Assembly (NCBI GenBank): GCA_000817085.1
Contig: JUEM01000006.1
Location: forward strand, 1 to 64,000
Length of the DNA: 64,000 nt
Reading direction: 5' to 3'
DNA from: a marine actinobacterium MedAcidi-G1
Lineage (GTDB): Bacteria; Actinomycetota; Acidimicrobiia; Acidimicrobiales; MedAcidi-G1
In this document: positions 1-8,709 of the stretch, one piece after another
Numbering within the stretch: the stretch's first letter is position 1
How the letters are laid out: each line of letters begins with the position of its first letter
Program-made: the position numbers and the translations under genes
The notes under the pieces: generated by a model
What the model saw: the letters and a program-made list of their open reading frames with translations, nothing else
Database searches by the model: none
What the model was told of the DNA's origin: nothing

Positions 1-453
1 GCTGAACACATGGGTCTTATGAAACATCAGGCAATAATTGGCAACATTGGCCATTTTGACAACGAAATTGATATGGCTGGTTTGCAAAAAATGTCAGATG
101 TTAAACAAATTCCTATAAAACCGCAGGTAGATGAATTTGTTTTCCCAGACGGGCATTCGGTGATAATTCTGTCTGAAGGCCGGTTACTTAATCTCGGGAA
201 TGCCACTGGGCATCCAAGTTTTGTAATGTCAGCCAGTTTTTCAAACCAAGTTCTAGCCCAAATTGAGCTTCACGAAAAGGCAGAAGAATTTGGATTGGAT
301 GTATTTACGCTTGATAAAGAACTCGATGAAAAAGTTGCTCGTCTTCATCTTGATTCTCTAGGTGTCAGATTGACAGAATTAACTGAGGGGCAGGCTGACT
401 ACCTTGGAATCTCAGTTAGTGGACCCTATAAATCCCAACATTATAAATACTGA
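1..453 (+). CDS. ahcY: Adenosylhomocysteinase, C-terminal part (5' end outside window)
   Basis: S-adenosylhomocysteine hydrolase splits SAH into adenosine and homocysteine in the methyl cycle, using bound NAD. Only about the last 150 residues are present; the frame is open at base 1. Visible family motifs are [11 protein letters not shown] near the start, the conserved [12 protein letters not shown] stretch and the C-terminal tail [10 protein letters not shown], which in the family reaches into the neighbouring subunit's NAD site. The SAM synthetase gene metK, which serves the same cycle, lies far away at 43994. Identity is secure; only the upstream limit is unknown. Confidence 0.95.
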   Translation, partial: AEHMGLMKHQAIIGNIGHFDNEIDMAGLQKMSDVKQIPIKPQVDEFVFPDGHSVIILSEGRLLNLGNATGHPSFVMSASFSNQVLAQIELHEKAEEFGLDVFTLDKELDEKVARLHLDSLGVRLTELTEGQADYLGISVSGPYKSQHYKY

Positions 454-491
454 TTAAATAGGCAAAATTTTATTCATAAAAGGCTATTCCC

Positions 492-1094
492 ATGAAAGTA
501 AAGTTTCTAGGTATTACAGGAGGTGCGGCTTCAGGAAAAACTACTGTTGCTGACCTGTTGTCAGAAGATCTTCATGGGCGAATTTCAGTTATACAGTTTG
601 ACAGATATTACCGTGACCAAGGGCATTTAGACGCAGAAGAAAGATCCTTGGTTAATTACGATCACCCAGATTCGTTAGACCACGAGTTACTTATCGAACA
701 CTTAGCTTCGTTAAGCGAAGGTGATTCAATAGACGCTCCGATTTATGATTTTGCAACTCATACTCGTTCGGAGCAAACCGAAAAGATAGAACCCAAAGAA
801 TTCATAGTAGTTGACGGAATTTTGATAATGGCTTTTGTGGAAATAGTTGAGCGTTTGACTTTTAAGATTTTTATTGACACTCCTGATGAAACAAGGCTTA
901 TAAGAAGAATAAAAAGAGATATGAGTGAGCGGGGCAGAACTGAAGAAAGTGTAAGAAAACAGTTTGAGGCTTCTGTACTGCCAATGCATAAGAAATTTGT
1001 TGAACCATTTAAAGATTTCACTGAGTTAATTATTAATGGCCTAGATGATCCCAGTAAATCAGCAGCAAAGGTGATTTCGTTTATAGATTCATGA
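492..1094 (+). CDS. udk: Uridine kinase
   Basis: A 200-residue P-loop kinase that phosphorylates uridine (and probably cytidine) in pyrimidine salvage. The Walker A motif GGAASGKTT sits at residues 10-18. A DRYYRD segment from residue 37 matches the family's substrate-side DxxY region, and the lid region RRIKRDMSERGR is well preserved. An AAAAGG ribosome-binding site lies about 8 bases before the ATG. It follows ahcY by 38 bases and may share its transcript. Phosphoribulokinase-like relatives exist, but length and motifs favour uridine kinase. Confidence 0.9.
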   Translation: MKVKFLGITGGAASGKTTVADLLSEDLHGRISVIQFDRYYRDQGHLDAEERSLVNYDHPDSLDHELLIEHLASLSEGDSIDAPIYDFATHTRSEQTEKIEPKEFIVVDGILIMAFVEIVERLTFKIFIDTPDETRLIRRIKRDMSERGRTEESVRKQFEASVLPMHKKFVEPFKDFTELIINGLDDPSKSAAKVISFIDS

Positions 1095-1113
1095 GTAATA
1101 GCGTTAGGGTTGA

Positions 1114-1614
1114 ATGATGAATGGTGAAATTAAAGACGAAGAAGTAACCGATGTGCTTCCAGATGACCTTGACGTTCATGGTTTTGTAGGCCCATACCAG
1201 TTTCCAGACAATAGTCGTCGACGAATACCAGGTTTTCTATATTTGTTTTTTTCAGTTGTTTTTTTCGTATTTTCAAAACTGTTTGATTCGTCTCCTTTCA
1301 CTAACTGGGGTTATGTTGCCGCAGCAATTACTTTGGCTTTAGTTGGTGCTTATCACCTCCAGGCTGGGTGGAGGCTTGACATCGATGAAACAGGTGCCTT
1401 AGTAGAAGCTGCCAAAACTGCAGGTTTCCCCGTAGGCCACGCTTCGGCTCAAATGGTTTGGCGGGGGATAAGAAGCCGGCCTGTATGGCGAGTTCTTTTG
1501 TACTCAAGTGAGTCACCACCAATTGAAAGAGGATTGGTGATGATCGATGCAGTGGACGGCTCAGTGTTAGAAAGTCATTTTGAGAAAAATCCTGAAACAT
1601 GGAAGGACCAGTAG
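1114..1614 (+). CDS. Small two-helix membrane protein of unknown function
   Basis: I do not recognise this 166-residue protein. It has an acidic N-terminus, then two hydrophobic segments at about residues 41-57 and 65-84. A roughly 80-residue soluble C-terminal part follows, containing short strands such as RPVWRVLLYS and RGLVMIDAVDG. The layout suggests an inner-membrane anchor with a small cytoplasmic or external domain. Two in-frame ATGs (1114, 1117) follow a weak AGGG ribosome-binding site. It sits between udk and the PIM lipid genes, so a cell-envelope role is possible but not shown. Confidence 0.6.
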   Translation: MMNGEIKDEEVTDVLPDDLDVHGFVGPYQFPDNSRRRIPGFLYLFFSVVFFVFSKLFDSSPFTNWGYVAAAITLALVGAYHLQAGWRLDIDETGALVEAAKTAGFPVGHASAQMVWRGIRSRPVWRVLLYSSESPPIERGLVMIDAVDGSVLESHFEKNPETWKDQ

Positions 1615-1732
1615 AGGTAATTTTCTTAATCATTTGATGAATTTGAGACCGTCTACTTATTTTTCCTAGTTCTCTCCTAAAATGTATTTTGTTCAAACGG
1701 GTCTTTATCCGTAGCGATTGAGGTGAAAAAAA

Positions 1733-2428
1733 TTGTTAGATGGGAATTGGCGCAACGTAGTTGATAGAGGTTTGAGTCCGATCGGAAAAAATTTACATAG
1801 AGCCGGCATAACAGCTGATGTGGTGACAATCATTGGCATAATCATGGCTATTGCAGCTTCCGTCTCTATAGCATTCGGTTCTTTGCGTCTAGGTTTTCTT
1901 CTCCTCATAATGACAGGTATTTCAGATGCACTTGATGGTCCTGTGGCAAAAGCATCAGGGGCTGCTTCTTTAAGGGGGGCATTTTTTGATTCGGTTTCTG
2001 ATCGTTTAACAGACGCTCTTCTATTAGGAGGTATTGCGTGGTTTTTGATTGGAGATAAACCTGGATACACGGTGATGCTTCCAGTATCTGTAATGTTCGT
2101 AAGTCTTCTGATTTCTTACCAGCGAGCTAAAGCTGAGTCTTTGGGTCTTGACGCTAAGGGTGGTCTTATGGAGAGGGCTGAAAGATTTATTGTTCTAGCA
2201 ATAGGTCTGCTTTTCTCAGAGGCACTAATAGTCATTTTGTGGATCATGCTAGTTCTTAGTTCCTTCACGGCAGCGCAAAGATTCGTCAAGGTTTGGAAGC
2301 AAGCGAGTGCAACGCGGGGAACAGCGCACCATCAGAATTCAGAGAGAAGACGTCAACTTCGTTTAGATCGTAGAAAAGAGCGCCGTCAGCGTTTGGCAGC
2401 GCGCCGATCTTCACAGCGTCAAGGGTGA
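1733..2428 (+). CDS. pgsA: CDP-alcohol phosphatidyltransferase (PgsA-like, probable phosphatidylinositol-phosphate synthase)
   Basis: An integral membrane enzyme that joins CDP-diacylglycerol to an alcohol, here probably inositol phosphate, as the first step toward phosphatidylinositol and its mannosides. The family signature runs from D65 to D90: D65, D68-G69, A72, K73, G82, D86, D90. The usual arginine after the alanine is lysine (K73). Several hydrophobic helices surround it, and the C-terminus is Arg-rich. The start is a TTG with an AGGTG ribosome-binding site 7 bases upstream. PatA and PimA follow directly, which supports the PI assignment over phosphatidylglycerol phosphate synthase. 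Confidence 0.85.
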   Translation: MLDGNWRNVVDRGLSPIGKNLHRAGITADVVTIIGIIMAIAASVSIAFGSLRLGFLLLIMTGISDALDGPVAKASGAASLRGAFFDSVSDRLTDALLLGGIAWFLIGDKPGYTVMLPVSVMFVSLLISYQRAKAESLGLDAKGGLMERAERFIVLAIGLLFSEALIVILWIMLVLSSFTAAQRFVKVWKQASATRGTAHHQNSERRRQLRLDRRKERRQRLAARRSSQRQG

Positions 2429-2431
2429 AAG

Positions 2432-3322
2432 TTGGCCTCCTCGGCCCTTTTCGGCTACAAGCTGGCAGCTTTATTGTCGCGAAAGCTCCCACGAAGGATT
2501 GGATTGGGAGTTGCATCTTTTTTGGGGCATATGGTCGCAAGAGTTGATAAAAAACGCAGAGATCAAGTAATCAGAAATGCTAATAGGTTAAGTGATTCCA
2601 AACTTTCAAGAAAAGAATTAAACGATTTCGTCGACCAGACTTTTGAATCGTATGCACACTACTGGCTAAACACCTTTCGGCTGGTTGACATGACTAAACA
2701 GGAGTTAGAAAGAACTTTTTCACACGATGGCTGGGAACTGATTGAAACGGCTATAAAAAAAGATTCTGGTGTGATTCTGGTTACGCCTCATTTAGGGGCT
2801 TGGGACTGGGGTGGGTTATGGATATCTAAAATCAAAGGTGTTTCGGTTAGTGCGGTAGTGGAACCGCTTGAGCCACCAGAATTATTTGAATGGTTTAAAC
2901 GCGGTCGAAATGCTTTAGGCATGGACATAATACCCGTAGGAACCGATGCGGGATCTCAAGTTCTTAAAGCCATATCTGACAAGCGACTTGTTGTTCTTGT
3001 TTCGGACCGCGATGTTGGAGGTTCTTCAGTAGAAGTTGAGTTCTTTGGAGAAAAAACGTCTTTGCCTGCGGGTCCTGCAACTCTTGCGTTAAGAACGGGG
3101 GCGACTGTGCTACCAGTAGCTATATATAACAAGGGTAATGGGTGTCATGGGGTTGTTCGACCAGCTATTTCTCTTGAAAGAAAGGGAAAATTTCGTTCTG
3201 ACGTGAAACGAATCACTCAAATAATTGCAGACGAGATGGAGTTATTGATCAGAAAAGCTCCGGAACAGTGGCATTTAATGCAACCAAACTGGCCTTCAGA
3301 CTCTCAACAGGAAAAAAGGTAG
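2432..3322 (+). CDS. patA: Phosphatidylinositol mannoside acyltransferase (PatA-like)
   Basis: A LpxL/HtrB-family acyltransferase of 296 residues. In actinobacteria the family member beside PimA acylates the mannose of phosphatidylinositol monomannoside at the cytoplasmic face of the membrane. The HX4D catalytic motif is HLGAWD at residues 120-125, and a conserved RGRNALGMDIIPVG-type segment follows. The start is a TTG three bases after the pgsA stop, with AAGGG upstream. It ends eight bases before pimA, so the three genes form one unit. LpxL-type lipid A acylation is unlikely in this context. Confidence 0.85.
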   Translation: MASSALFGYKLAALLSRKLPRRIGLGVASFLGHMVARVDKKRRDQVIRNANRLSDSKLSRKELNDFVDQTFESYAHYWLNTFRLVDMTKQELERTFSHDGWELIETAIKKDSGVILVTPHLGAWDWGGLWISKIKGVSVSAVVEPLEPPELFEWFKRGRNALGMDIIPVGTDAGSQVLKAISDKRLVVLVSDRDVGGSSVEVEFFGEKTSLPAGPATLALRTGATVLPVAIYNKGNGCHGVVRPAISLERKGKFRSDVKRITQIIADEMELLIRKAPEQWHLMQPNWPSDSQQEKR

Positions 3323-3330
3323 AATGTAGT

Positions 3331-4404
3331 ATGCGTATAGGTCTTATATGTCCTTACAGTTTGACAGTCCCAGGTGGGGTTCAAGGACAAGTTTTAGGTT
3401 TAGCGAAAACGCTAAGAAGCTTAGGACACCCTGTTAGAGTGCTTGGACCTTGTGACGGACCGCCGCCTGACACGGGGGTGACGCCTTTGGGCATGAGCAT
3501 ACCCACTACAGCAAATGGGTCAATCGCTCCAATCGCTCCTGATGTTCCCTGTGCATTAAGGACAATCAGAGCTTTACGTGATGAGTCGTTCGACATTCTC
3601 CATTTGCATGAACCATTAGCGCCCGGACCTACTTTGACTGCTCTGTTACTAGCTTCGGCTCCTATGTTGGGTACATTTCATGCAGCGGGTAAAAGTTTGG
3701 CATATGACCTACTAAAAGGACCAGTGAAGTGGTTACGGAATCGACTCGATCATACTGTTGCTGTTTCTGACGATGCAGCGAAAATGGCCCGCATAGCTCT
3801 CGGGGGAGAGTATGAGGTTCTTTTCAATGGAGTTGAAATAGATAAGTGCATCTCCGCAAATCCATGGCCAAAAGAAAATCCAACAATATTTTTTGTTGGT
3901 AGACATGAACCTCGAAAAGGTCTCAGTGTTTTACTTAACGCGATGTCTCATCTTCCACCAGATATCCAACTTTGGGTTGCAAGTGATGGGCCAGAGACGG
4001 CAGAACTTAAAGCTCAATCAGCGGGAGACCATAGAGTCAAGTGGTTAGGAAGAATAAGCGAAGAAGAGAAATTAGGGCGTATGAAAGCGGCGGACATACT
4101 TTGTGCGCCTTCACTACGTGGAGAATCTTTCGGAGTGGTTTTGTTAGAGGGAATGGCTTGTGGTACTCCAGTTGTAGCAAGCGACATTCCTGGTTACGCA
4201 AAGGTGGCTCGCCAAGGCAAGGATGCAGTTTTGGTGCCAGCGGGAGATTCAGAGGCTTTTGCCGGTGCGATTGAAAAGATTCTTAGAAATTCTGATCAAG
4301 CCGAAAAATTGTCAATTCAAGGAATGAAAAGGGTGGAATCTTTTTCAATGAAACGACTGGCGGAGAAGTATTTGGAATCTTATGAAGCGATCTTGACCAA
4401 TTGA
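3331..4404 (+). CDS. pimA: Phosphatidylinositol mannosyltransferase (PimA-like GT4)
   Basis: A GT-B fold, GT4-family glycosyltransferase expected to transfer mannose from GDP-mannose to phosphatidylinositol. The N-terminus MRIGLICPYSLTVPGGVQ is typical of PimA. Later come HEPLAPG, the donor-site segment GRHEPRKGL and the EX7E motif in GESFGVVLLEGMACGTP. An in-frame GTG at 3268 would overlap patA by 55 bases and add residues alien to the family. The ATG at 3331 has AAAAGG upstream and is chosen. It is the third gene of the pgsA-patA-pimA unit. Confidence 0.9.
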   Translation: MRIGLICPYSLTVPGGVQGQVLGLAKTLRSLGHPVRVLGPCDGPPPDTGVTPLGMSIPTTANGSIAPIAPDVPCALRTIRALRDESFDILHLHEPLAPGPTLTALLLASAPMLGTFHAAGKSLAYDLLKGPVKWLRNRLDHTVAVSDDAAKMARIALGGEYEVLFNGVEIDKCISANPWPKENPTIFFVGRHEPRKGLSVLLNAMSHLPPDIQLWVASDGPETAELKAQSAGDHRVKWLGRISEEEKLGRMKAADILCAPSLRGESFGVVLLEGMACGTPVVASDIPGYAKVARQGKDAVLVPAGDSEAFAGAIEKILRNSDQAEKLSIQGMKRVESFSMKRLAEKYLESYEAILTN

Positions 4405-4474
4405 CCACAGTTGACCCGAATAAATGCCTAACATGCCTAGACAGGGTAATAATTGTTTTCACACCTAGGTAAAA

Positions 4475-5203
4475 ATGAATAATTTAGACATACGTTCTCC
4501 AGTTTTTATTACATATTTGTTTCTTTCGTTGTTGGTTGGGGTTCCAGTTTTTCTTCTTTCAGGAAAATCTTTTGTTATACCTCTACTCATTGCTCTAGTT
4601 GGGTCTTTTTTATTGATTTTAATAATGATTCGTCTTGCTCCAGGTGCTGTCCTTAGGTCTTTCGGCAGCATCCCTGCGAACGAAAAACAGTTCCCACGTT
4701 TACACAATGCCCTTGAAGGTATTTGTGTTAATCATGGTCTAGACAAGCCGGATGTTTATGTTATAGATAATCCCAGAGGCAATGCAGCGGCTGTTGCTGA
4801 TAAACGGTCACAAGCAGTTGTTCTAACTACAGGAGCAATAGATTCATTAAATCTTATTGAGATTGAAGGTCTTTTAGCTCAATTGATTGCAAAGTGTACT
4901 GATAAGAAGTTGCCGAAAAAGACGGTGGAAGCATTTTTTCTCAGATTCCCTTTCACTCGAATTTTTACCGGGAATAAGAAATATAAAAATGATGTAGGAC
5001 TTGAAGATGCAAAAGGGGCAGAACTGACTCGGTACCCCCCAGGAGTTCAGAGGTCACTTATAGCTCTTAGGGATTTAGGAACAGAAATTGAAGATGCTCC
5101 TAGATCAACTTCTCACCTCTGGTTAATGAACCCAAAAGAGTTGAATGCTGAAGACACACACCCATCGATTGAAGAGAGAGTTTCAGCAATGGAGGAACTT
5201 TGA
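4475..5203 (+). CDS. M48/HtpX-like membrane protein lacking all zinc ligands (pseudoprotease)
   Basis: This 242-residue protein has the HtpX layout. Two N-terminal membrane helices (about 11-28 and 33-52) are followed by an M48-like domain: LTTGAIDSL, a GA segment near 181, HLWLMNP near 214-220 and THPSIEERVSAM at the end. The zinc motif HEXXH is replaced by QLIAK (136-140). The downstream glutamate ligand position aligns by eye with a valine (about 174). It therefore cannot be a zinc protease of the normal kind; a scaffold, adaptor or inhibitor role is inference. The last bases overlap the start of the next gene, a lipoprotein, so the two are translationally coupled. Confidence 0.7.
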   Translation: MNNLDIRSPVFITYLFLSLLVGVPVFLLSGKSFVIPLLIALVGSFLLILIMIRLAPGAVLRSFGSIPANEKQFPRLHNALEGICVNHGLDKPDVYVIDNPRGNAAAVADKRSQAVVLTTGAIDSLNLIEIEGLLAQLIAKCTDKKLPKKTVEAFFLRFPFTRIFTGNKKYKNDVGLEDAKGAELTRYPPGVQRSLIALRDLGTEIEDAPRSTSHLWLMNPKELNAEDTHPSIEERVSAMEEL

Positions 5204-6339
5204 ACATCAAAAAAAATTGTGAATTAAAAAGAATTTTTTTCATAGCCACTTTAGGGTTACTCTTTCTAGCTTCATGCGGAGGAAGTGAAAAAATTGCTAC
5301 TGAAGCTACCACTACTTCCTCATCTACTTCTTTATCAACAACTAGTTCAACGCTCGCGGTAACAACTACTACTCAAACTGTGATTGCAACGACGACAACA
5401 ATTGATCCAGAAGATTGGGTTGGTCCCAGACACCCCTTGACCGGTTTGCCAACTTCAGAAGGAATAATTCCTAGACCTGCTTTAGCAGTGAAGATAGGTA
5501 ACAACGATATAAATTCGCTTCCCCACGAAGGACTTGCAGAAGCTGATATTGTCTACGAGGCCCTGATAGAGGCGGGTAAAACCAGATTTTTAGGCATTTA
5601 CCAGAGTTCTCTGCCTGACCGCGTAGCCCCAGTCAGGTCTGCGCGATCTACTGATATAAGCCTCATTGGTAATCTAAGCAACCCGCATTTTGCATATTGG
5701 GGCAGCAATGAAGGAGTGGGGGTAGAAGTTGAAGAAGCAGAACGAAGTGGAACTTTTGTTAGACAGAGTGCTGAAACAAATTCCTCTGGGGCTTTTTCTC
5801 GCGACCCGTCAAGAGGCAACTCCCCCTACGACGGTGTTTTGAATCCTGCCTACCTGATTGGTGATATTCCAGCTTTAGCACCAACTGCAGTATTTGACTA
5901 TGGGGCACTACCGATTTCTGCAGTACCAACTTTCGGATTACGATGGGAAACCGAAGGCCGTGTCGTTGAGTACCTTTGGGACCAACAGTCTTTAAAATGG
6001 CAACGTTTTCAGGATGGCTCTCCTATGAATGACTCGAACGGCATCCAACTGGACTCAGAAAATGTCCTACTTCTTTATGTTGATTACTCCAGATCAAATG
6101 CTGATCCGAATTCTCCCCAAGCTCAAAGCACCGGCACAGGAGACGGGTGGCTTCTTCGAAACGGAAAAATTGTAGGGATAACATGGGATCGACAGTTTGA
6201 GGCTTTGAAATGGTCGTTATACGATGACGACACAGGAGAGGCAGTGAATCTTGATTATGGAAGAACATGGGTGGCTTTGGCACAACTGGGAGAAGCATCT
6301 TTGTTAACCCCCACAGAAGCGGCAGTTTTAGTTAAATAA
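5200..6339 (+). CDS. DUF3048 (YerB-like) lipoprotein
   Basis: A 379-residue exported lipoprotein. A signal sequence ends in a lipobox LASC with lipidated Cys at residue 26. A Ser/Thr-rich linker (about 33-70) precedes a DUF3048 domain. Typical motifs are HPLTGLP, RPALAVKIGN, ADIVYEALIEAG and RVAPVRSARSTD, followed by the C-terminal half with YDFG-like and WDRQ segments. The function of the family is unknown. The start is a TTG overlapping the upstream stop, with GGAGG four bases before it. A cell-surface partner role for the upstream membrane pseudoprotease is suggested only by coupling. Confidence 0.85.
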   Translation: MNIKKNCELKRIFFIATLGLLFLASCGGSEKIATEATTTSSSTSLSTTSSTLAVTTTTQTVIATTTTIDPEDWVGPRHPLTGLPTSEGIIPRPALAVKIGNNDINSLPHEGLAEADIVYEALIEAGKTRFLGIYQSSLPDRVAPVRSARSTDISLIGNLSNPHFAYWGSNEGVGVEVEEAERSGTFVRQSAETNSSGAFSRDPSRGNSPYDGVLNPAYLIGDIPALAPTAVFDYGALPISAVPTFGLRWETEGRVVEYLWDQQSLKWQRFQDGSPMNDSNGIQLDSENVLLLYVDYSRSNADPNSPQAQSTGTGDGWLLRNGKIVGITWDRQFEALKWSLYDDDTGEAVNLDYGRTWVALAQLGEASLLTPTEAAVLVK

Positions 6340-6391
6340 AATCAAAAGTTAACCATTTCAATTTTCGAAAGGTATCTCATCTAACCTCTTC

Positions 6392-6406
6392 TAGACTTAA
6401 ATCATG
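6392..6406 (+). promoter_or_regulatory. Probable -10 box of a leaderless pdxS promoter
   Basis: TAGACT at 6392-6397 ends six bases before the pdxS ATG, and no ribosome-binding site precedes the ATG. Transcription would start at or next to the A of the start codon. No clear -35 is seen. The same layout recurs at other operon heads in this window. Confidence 0.45.
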
Positions 6407-7294
6407 GAAGAACTTAATCATGATACGGGAACCCGTTTAGTTAAAAGAGGTCTTGCTGAAATGCTGAAAGGCGGCGTCATTATGGATGTCGTCGATGCAG
6501 AGCAAGCGAAAATTGCTGAAGATGCAGGAGCAACCGCAGTCATGGCATTAGAGAGAGTGCCAGCTGACATACGTCGCGATGGGGGCGTTGCAAGAATGTC
6601 TGACCCTGAAATGATTGAAGACATAAAAAAGTCCGTCACGGTTCCGGTTATGGCTAAAGCCAGGATAGGACATTTCGCCGAGGCGCAAGTTTTACAGTCT
6701 ATTGGAGTTGATTACATTGACGAAAGTGAAGTGCTAACCCCAGCGGATGAAGCACACCACATAGACAAATGGAAATTTGAGGCCCCCTTTGTGTGCGGCG
6801 CCACAAATTTAGGTGAAGCATTAAGAAGAATTTCAGAAGGAGCCTGTTTGATCCGTTCTAAAGGTGAAGCTGGCACTGGCAATATCGTCGAAGCGGTTCG
6901 GCATTTACGTTCTATTTTTGGAGACATAGGAAGAATTTCCCAGGCCGACTCTGCAGAACTTTTTGATTGGGCAAAACGGCTTCAAGCCCCCTTGCCATTG
7001 GTGCAGGAAGTTTCAGAAACAGGCGAATTACCTGTCCCTCTTTTTTGTGCAGGTGGTATAGCGACTCCTGCTGACGCTTCTCTAGTGATGCAGTTGGGCG
7101 CTCAGGCTGTTTTTGTAGGATCAGGAATATTCAAAAGTGAAGATCCAGCTCCGAGAGCTCGGGCAATAGTTGAAGCTACGACGAACTATTTAGACCCTTC
7201 AATTCTTGCAAAAGTTAGTAGAAAGCTAGGCGAACCAATGACAGGTATCGAAATGGATTCGATAGAAACTCGGTTAGCAGAGCGCGGTTGGTAA
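6404..7294 (+). CDS. pdxS: Pyridoxal 5'-phosphate synthase, lyase subunit PdxS
   Basis: The (beta/alpha)8 synthase subunit makes PLP from ribose 5-phosphate, glyceraldehyde 3-phosphate and ammonia delivered by PdxT. At 296 residues it is full length. D28 (in VIMDVV), the imine-forming K85 (in VMAKARIGH) and the second lysine K153 (in [10 protein letters not shown]) are all present. The C-terminal [11 protein letters not shown] and FVGSGIF phosphate-binding segments are intact. pdxT follows after three bases, forming the complete DXP-independent vitamin B6 pathway. Confidence 0.97.
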   Translation: MEELNHDTGTRLVKRGLAEMLKGGVIMDVVDAEQAKIAEDAGATAVMALERVPADIRRDGGVARMSDPEMIEDIKKSVTVPVMAKARIGHFAEAQVLQSIGVDYIDESEVLTPADEAHHIDKWKFEAPFVCGATNLGEALRRISEGACLIRSKGEAGTGNIVEAVRHLRSIFGDIGRISQADSAELFDWAKRLQAPLPLVQEVSETGELPVPLFCAGGIATPADASLVMQLGAQAVFVGSGIFKSEDPAPRARAIVEATTNYLDPSILAKVSRKLGEPMTGIEMDSIETRLAERGW

Positions 7295-7297
7295 AGA

Positions 7298-7873
7298 GTG
7301 AAAGTTGGGGTTTTGGCGCTCCAAGGTGCTTTTAAGCTTCATGCAGAAGCCTTAGAAAGACTCGGAGTAGAAGCGCTAGAAGTTCGAAGTGTTGAAGATT
7401 TTAACTCTTCAGAAGCATTAATAATTCCCGGTGGTGAATCGACAACGATGTCTTTTTTACTTGAATCTTCTGGGATATTTGAGTCCCTTCAAGAACGTTC
7501 AATTGCTGGAATGCCAATTTTGGGCACTTGCGCAGGAATGATTCTACTCTCATCAAAAATTGCAGACGGTAGAAGTGATCAGAAGCCATTGAATTTAATA
7601 GATATTGAAGTTCGCCGTAATGGTTACGGAAGGCAGATTAATTCTTTCGAATCGGATCTTTTTATAGAAGGTTTCGAAAGCTCTTTCAGAGGAGTTTTTA
7701 TAAGAGCCCCCTTGGTTGAGGATGTCAGTGAAAAAGTAGAGGTTATAGCAGAGTTAAACGGAAGACCAGTTATGTGTAGACAAGATTCAACAATCGTCAC
7801 TTCTTTTCACCCCGAGTTAGCAGATGACGATCGAATACATGCAGAATTTTTAGAAATGGCTTCTAATAGTTGA
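7298..7873 (+). CDS. pdxT: Pyridoxal 5'-phosphate synthase, glutaminase subunit PdxT
   Basis: A class I glutamine amidotransferase subunit that releases ammonia from glutamine for PdxS. The motifs GGESTT (45-50), nucleophile C78 in GTCAG and the catalytic HPE in SFHPELADD are visible. It has 191 residues, normal for the family. The start is a GTG three bases after the pdxS stop, so expression is coupled. yebC follows, as in other actinobacteria. Confidence 0.96.
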   Translation: MKVGVLALQGAFKLHAEALERLGVEALEVRSVEDFNSSEALIIPGGESTTMSFLLESSGIFESLQERSIAGMPILGTCAGMILLSSKIADGRSDQKPLNLIDIEVRRNGYGRQINSFESDLFIEGFESSFRGVFIRAPLVEDVSEKVEVIAELNGRPVMCRQDSTIVTSFHPELADDDRIHAEFLEMASNS

Positions 7874-7904
7874 TGAGGCTTTGCTTTTTGAATAGGAGAA
7901 CTTG

Positions 7905-8648
7905 ATGTCGGGCCATTCTAAATGGGCAACCATAAAACATAAAAAAGGTGCAGCTGATAAAAAACGTGGAAAACTTTTTGCCAAACTGATAAAGCAGGTC
8001 GAAGTTGCAGCTCGTCAAGGCGGAGGGGATCTTGATGCCAATCCAACCTTGCGAACCATGTATCAAAAAGCACGTGACTCATCAGTACCCCTTGACACTA
8101 TTGAAAGGGCAATTAAGAGAGGCACTGGCGAATTAGAAGGAGTTGCCTATGAGAGTGTTACTTACGAAGGATACGCACCGCATGGAGTGGCTCTTTACGT
8201 AGAGACTTTGACTGACAATAGGAATCGAACCGCATCTGAAATTCGAACAATTTTAGCAAAAAATGGGGGCTCGTTAGCAGAGCCTGGATCTGTTGCTTGG
8301 CAATTCGAACGCAAAGGAATAGTTATTTTTTCAAACCCTATAGATGAAGAAGCGGTTATGGAGGCAACCCTAGAGCTTGGGGCTGAGGATCTTGTCAGAG
8401 AGGGCGAGAGTTGGCGATTGACTTGCTTACCAAGCGATTTGCCTGCACTTAGAGAAGCTTTGGAGAAAGCCCAAATTGCTTTCGAAAATGCTGATGTCAC
8501 AATGCTTGCAACATCAACTGTTGAAGTAAGTGACTCGCAAGAGGCCAAAGCGGTGTTGAAGCTTGTAGATCTTCTTGACGAAGACGATGATGTGCAGGAT
8601 GTTTATGCAAATTTTGATATACCCGATGAGGTTTTAGAAAACCTATAG
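7905..8648 (+). CDS. yebC: YebC/PmpR family protein (TACO1-type)
   Basis: A 247-residue member of the YebC family, described in different bacteria as a DNA-binding regulator or a translation factor acting at proline stretches. The N-terminus MSGHSKWATIKHKKGAADKKRGK is diagnostic, as are DTIERAIKRGTG and RNRTASEIR. The ATG at 7905 is chosen over a TTG three bases upstream because AGGAG (7894-7898) is well spaced from it. It lies between pdxT and ruvC, the usual neighbourhood. Confidence 0.95.
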   Translation: MSGHSKWATIKHKKGAADKKRGKLFAKLIKQVEVAARQGGGDLDANPTLRTMYQKARDSSVPLDTIERAIKRGTGELEGVAYESVTYEGYAPHGVALYVETLTDNRNRTASEIRTILAKNGGSLAEPGSVAWQFERKGIVIFSNPIDEEAVMEATLELGAEDLVREGESWRLTCLPSDLPALREALEKAQIAFENADVTMLATSTVEVSDSQEAKAVLKLVDLLDEDDDVQDVYANFDIPDEVLENL

Positions 8649-8693
8649 CTTTCGGAAGTTTGCAATAACCACACATCTAACCTGAGGTTCAGA

Positions 8694-8709
8694 TACAATC
8701 GTACATGTG
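8694..8709 (+). promoter_or_regulatory. Probable -10 box of a leaderless ruvCAB promoter
   Basis: TACAAT (8694-8699) lies seven bases before the GTG start of ruvC. The sequence between them carries no ribosome-binding site. No good -35 hexamer is present at 16-18 bases. Confidence 0.5.

Noticed and set aside
1615-1732. tRNA or small RNA gene in the spacer before pgsA
   Set aside because: No TPsiC-like GTTCRANYC motif or acceptor-stem pairing; only a short ACGG/CCGT hairpin.
3268-3330. Upstream GTG start for pimA
   Set aside because: It lies inside patA, adds residues unlike the family, and the ATG at 3331 has its own ribosome-binding site.
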